Shown here in pieces: positions 61,154-64,000 of a DNA stretch of 64,000 bases (position 1 is its first letter; every line of letters begins with the position of its first letter). The DNA lies in contig CANRDN010000001.1 of NCBI GenBank assembly GCA_947629375.1, positions 1 to 64,000 on the forward strand, written 5' to 3'. The notes beneath the pieces are model-generated. The model was given only the letters and a program-made list of their open reading frames with translations. It searched no databases and was not told the origin of the DNA. The translations under genes were made by a program, and so were the position numbers. This stretch comes from an uncultured Bacilli bacterium. Lineage in GTDB: Bacteria > Bacillota_I > Bacilli_A > RF39 > UBA660.

Positions 61154-61342
61154 TTATATAACTTTCTTTAGTCTCTTATAGTCAGATCTGCTTAGTGTAG
61201 CATTCTTTCTTTTTGCTCTATTAACAGCTCCGCTTTTCTTTCCTGTTTTATGATTTAATCCAGTTTGACGTAATGTAATAGTTCCACTTTTTCTAACTTT
61301 TAGAACTTTACTTAGTCCACTATGTGTCTTTACTTTTCCCAT
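61154..61342 (-). CDS. rpmI: 50S ribosomal protein L35
   Basis: MGKVKTHSGLSKVLKVRKSGTI...; infC-rpmI-rplT order. Confidence 0.95.
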   Translation of the reverse strand: MGKVKTHSGLSKVLKVRKSGTITLRQTGLNHKTGKKSGAVNRAKRKNATLSRSDYKRLKKVI

Positions 61343-61354
61343 TATTTAATCCTC

Positions 61355-61885
61355 CTATTTTGTCTTTTTTGGCATCAATAACATAATCATATTCTTTCCA
61401 TCAAGTTTTGGTTGTGACTCAATATCGGCAAGATCTTTAAGTCTATCGGCAAATCTTAGCAATACATCGCTACCTAGTTCAGTATGAGCCATTTGTCTTC
61501 CTCTAAAACGAATTGTAACCTTGATTTTATCACCTTTTTCTAGATATTTAGTAACTTGTTTTAACTTAGTTTCAAAGTCACCTACATCAATCTGAGGTGA
61601 TAATCTAAATTCTTTTAGACTTTGCATAGATGCTCTCTGTTTCTTTAAAGCATCTTTTTCTTTTTTGTTTTTCTCATACTTGTACTTTTTGTAATCCATA
61701 AGTTTGCATACTGGTGGATTACCATTAGGTCCGATTAATACTAAATCAAGACCTGCATAATTTGCAAGTGTTAAGGCATCATTAATTGATTTAACACCTG
61801 TCTGTTCCCCATTGGGACCAATTACTAATACTTGTGGAATCTTAATTTGTTCATTAATTAACAAATTATTTTTTGAGTTTGCTAT
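61355..61885 (-). CDS. infC: Translation initiation factor IF-3, probable AUA start
   Basis: NNLLINEQIKIPQVLVIGPNGEQTGVKSINDALTLA...; GGAGGTG SD followed 6 nt later by ATA at 61885. Confidence 0.9.
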   Translation of the reverse strand: MANSKNNLLINEQIKIPQVLVIGPNGEQTGVKSINDALTLANYAGLDLVLIGPNGNPPVCKLMDYKKYKYEKNKKEKDALKKQRASMQSLKEFRLSPQIDVGDFETKLKQVTKYLEKGDKIKVTIRFRGRQMAHTELGSDVLLRFADRLKDLADIESQPKLDGKNMIMLLMPKKTK

Positions 61886-62060
61886 ATAAAACACCTCCAA
61901 TAAATATAAAAAAGTGGACACAATATATCCACTTTAAATACCATTTTTAAAAAGACTAATTTTTTCTTGTTTGGCACTTTAACCTAAAGCTATTCGCAAT
62001 CAGGTGGATGTGGATACATCTCTTTCCTTCTTTATTACGCTATGTATTATATTACATTGA
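61886..62060 (-). promoter_or_regulatory. Putative 5' leader of the infC-rpmI-rplT operon (L20-leader-like autoregulatory region)
   Basis: Structured ~170-nt untranslated region upstream of infC; hairpin GTGGATATATTGTGTCCAC near 61914-61933; class inferred from operon context. Confidence 0.45.
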
Positions 62061-62097
62061 CATAGGTATTGTCAATACATTTTTTTATTATCGGCAA

Positions 62098-63276
62098 TTA
62101 TGCTCTATATGAACCTGTATATACTTCTTGAGATAAGAAAGTTTGTGTTGCTCCGAGAGCTTGATACTTGCCTCCTTGGTTGAATAAGTTTCTATTTCTT
62201 TCAGATAGAGTTTGAATCTTTCCATCGACACAGTCCAAAACTAGTATCTTATCAGGAGTTAAATCCTGGTAACTTTTTACACTGGCATCGAATCCGACAA
62301 CTGTTACTAAGTGACGCAATCCCTCACTAGATCTTCTTTGAGTAACCTGTAAAACAGTTGGTCTTCCCTGCGTTACTTCATCATACACATATTTTAAGAC
62401 AGCATCTTGGGAAGTAGAACTTACTCTATTATTTATTCTAGGTGCAGGAGCACCTTGCATATTGGCCATTGTCTGTCGAGAAGTATGCGTACCTCTCATC
62501 AAATCTACAGCATAATATTGAGATAAGACCATACACTGACTACCAAGTAATCCAGCATTTTGACAAAGTCCATTTTGTTGAACATATTTAGCATAATCAG
62601 CAACAGACTCTTTCGTATTAACAACATAGAACGATTTTCCATTATATGTAACTTTAAGTACTTTTCCTCCACTTGCTGCACCTTCGATACTTATAGATGA
62701 AGCAAGATTACTACTACCACTACTTGTAACAGCAGGCTTCTTAATTTCTTCAACATTTTTATCGAAACTCTTAAGAGAAGTAACTATCGAATCACAATTT
62801 TTTCTATATTGTTCACAATTAGTTCTATAAGTATTTAATTCTCTTTCTAAATTACTTTTCTCATTTTCATAACTTCTATATTCTGATGTTTCATTTCCTC
62901 TACTATCATATCTAACAGGTATTACTAATTCATTTATCTTTTTAGCACATTCTTCATACTTTTCATCTTCTTCTTTAAGTTTAGTAAGTTCAGGAAGAAG
63001 TTGATTTATAGCAGCACTTGCACAAGCTTTAAGACAAGAATCAATATTATTACTTAATGTACTGACACTTGACATTAATGCTGGAATAGTAGAATTAGCA
63101 AGAGTCTCTTCTCCTAGTTCCTTCCAACTAGAACTAGATAAAGCTGACTTAATACTAGAAAAAGAGGATTGTATATCAGATACTTTTGAAGAAATAGATT
63201 CACTTTCTGTAGCAATACTCGTATTAGCACTTAAAGTATCATAATATTTTTTATAAGGATCGACAAAATAAGTCAT
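62098..63276 (-). CDS. Putative T7SS substrate: helical N-terminus and C-terminal papain/C39-like cysteine peptidase domain
   Basis: Helical N-term with SSSWKELGEE; C-term GSQCMVLSQYYAVDLMRGTHTS ... LRHLVTVVGFDAS ... ILVLDCVDGKIQ (Cys/His/Asp order). Confidence 0.7.
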   Translation of the reverse strand: MTYFVDPYKKYYDTLSANTSIATESESISSKVSDIQSSFSSIKSALSSSSWKELGEETLANSTIPALMSSVSTLSNNIDSCLKACASAAINQLLPELTKLKEEDEKYEECAKKINELVIPVRYDSRGNETSEYRSYENEKSNLERELNTYRTNCEQYRKNCDSIVTSLKSFDKNVEEIKKPAVTSSGSSNLASSISIEGAASGGKVLKVTYNGKSFYVVNTKESVADYAKYVQQNGLCQNAGLLGSQCMVLSQYYAVDLMRGTHTSRQTMANMQGAPAPRINNRVSSTSQDAVLKYVYDEVTQGRPTVLQVTQRRSSEGLRHLVTVVGFDASVKSYQDLTPDKILVLDCVDGKIQTLSERNRNLFNQGGKYQALGATQTFLSQEVYTGSYRA

Positions 63277-63286
63277 TTCTTCACCT

Positions 63287-63616
63287 CTATTCGTTTACAT
63301 CTAAATTATTACTTTCATTATCAATTGAATTATTTAATTTTTCTTCTTCAGTTTTATAATTTTCCAAAGTGGTTTTAAGAAAATCGACATATTTTTTCAA
63401 CTGTTCGTTAATTGTTTCAAAGTTTTGTTCTGACTCTTTAAACCCTTCATTTACCGCCAAAGCTGTTCTACTTTTCCAAGTTTCATTAGTTCCATCGATA
63501 TCTCTCATCGTATTACTAATTTCTTTTAGAAGTTCTTGAACTTTTAAAGTATTCTTTTCAAATGAATTAAGAGTAGATGCAAATCCTTCACTATTTATTT
63601 TGATGTTTTCTATCAT
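63287..63616 (-). CDS. WXG100-like helical protein
   Basis: 109 aa helical hairpin with NETWKSRTALAVNEGF. Confidence 0.6.
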   Translation of the reverse strand: MIENIKINSEGFASTLNSFEKNTLKVQELLKEISNTMRDIDGTNETWKSRTALAVNEGFKESEQNFETINEQLKKYVDFLKTTLENYKTEEEKLNNSIDNESNNLDVNE

Positions 63617-63927
63617 TTTCTTTTGTCCTCCTCTGTCGTTATTTCTTTCATATTTTTAGCCCAAGCTTCATCACTATCACTATAGACATTAGAAGACTTC
63701 TTTATAAATTTTGCTATGTAATCTAGCTCATTATATGTATTTTCTAAATTTTTAATATATGTCGTAGCATTTTCTTTGAAATTCTCGTAATCGGCACCTT
63801 CCCAACTTGCACCAAGTTCTTCGATATTTTTTATAAGATTATCAAGAAGTTCTTTAAATTCATTATTTTCAACTTCTAAAGCATCACCTATATCAAATAT
63901 TCTATAATAATCAACTTTAAAATCCAT
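63613..63927 (-). CDS. WXG100-family protein
   Basis: 104 aa with central GASWEGADYENF (WxG), TAGGAGGGG SD. Confidence 0.75.
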   Translation of the reverse strand: MDFKVDYYRIFDIGDALEVENNEFKELLDNLIKNIEELGASWEGADYENFKENATTYIKNLENTYNELDYIAKFIKKSSNVYSDSDEAWAKNMKEITTEEDKRK

Positions 63928-63935
63928 AACCCCTC

Positions 63936-64000
63936 CTATAATATTAGTTCAATATGTTTAGTTAGTAATTCTTCACTTGTGATATTGTTAAGTTTTGCTA
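63936..64000 (-). CDS. C-terminal end of a truncated CDS running off the right edge
   Basis: Minus frame ...AKLNNITSEELLTKHIELIL* ending just before the SD of the WXG100 gene. Confidence 0.4.
   Translation of the reverse strand, partial: AKLNNITSEELLTKHIELIL

Noticed and set aside
1-64000. Alternative genetic code with TGA as Trp (Mollicutes-like)
   Set aside because: Several genes end cleanly at TGA (e.g. PIN gene at 4769-4771 inside its terminator) and Trp positions in conserved genes are read as TGG in the standard track.
1-64000. CRISPR array, prophage structural genes, transposase or integrase
   Set aside because: No regularly spaced direct repeats, capsid/terminase, or DDE/tyrosine recombinase motifs were seen in the translations.

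Overview
This is an AT-rich, low-GC Firmicutes/Bacilli-like (possibly Mollicutes-adjacent) chromosomal window, coded mostly on the minus strand. Housekeeping blocks recognised: infC-rpmI-rplT, rpsB-tsf, ftsW/rodA, comEA-comEC, pssA-psd-frr, pheS-pheT with a Phe T-box, a trmH-like gene, rimM-trmD-rplS-lepB, an NfnAB/GltD-like pair, and hsdM with the start of hsdS. Accessory material lies between them. (1) An XRE-ImmA/IrrE plus PIN-like pair, ~3.2-4.8 kb. (2) Two paralogous cassettes (4.8-11.1 kb and 18.4-24.1 kb), each with a membrane-anchored XRE regulator, small Sec-secreted proteins, a MacB/LolD-type ABC ATPase and FtsX-like permeases; one contains a tandemly duplicated permease. (3) A ~9.3 kb island between pheS and frr (30.0-39.3 kb). 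It has a MoxR/CbbQ-like AAA+ ATPase, three paralogous HExxH gluzincin-like proteins, a fourth M3-like HExxH protein, and three tandem 'MSRLYGR' proteins that look like degenerate relatives of the peptidases lacking the HExxH motif. This is my best candidate for an undescribed system. (4) Two paralogous membrane-anchored surface proteins, one with a C10/G10 tract inside its predicted promoter spacer (candidate phase variation). (5) WXG100-like proteins and a putative T7SS substrate with a papain/C39-like C-terminus at the right edge. One tRNA-Arg(CCU) is present. No rRNA, CRISPR array or transposase was seen. All family assignments are from reading sequence motifs; no searches were run.
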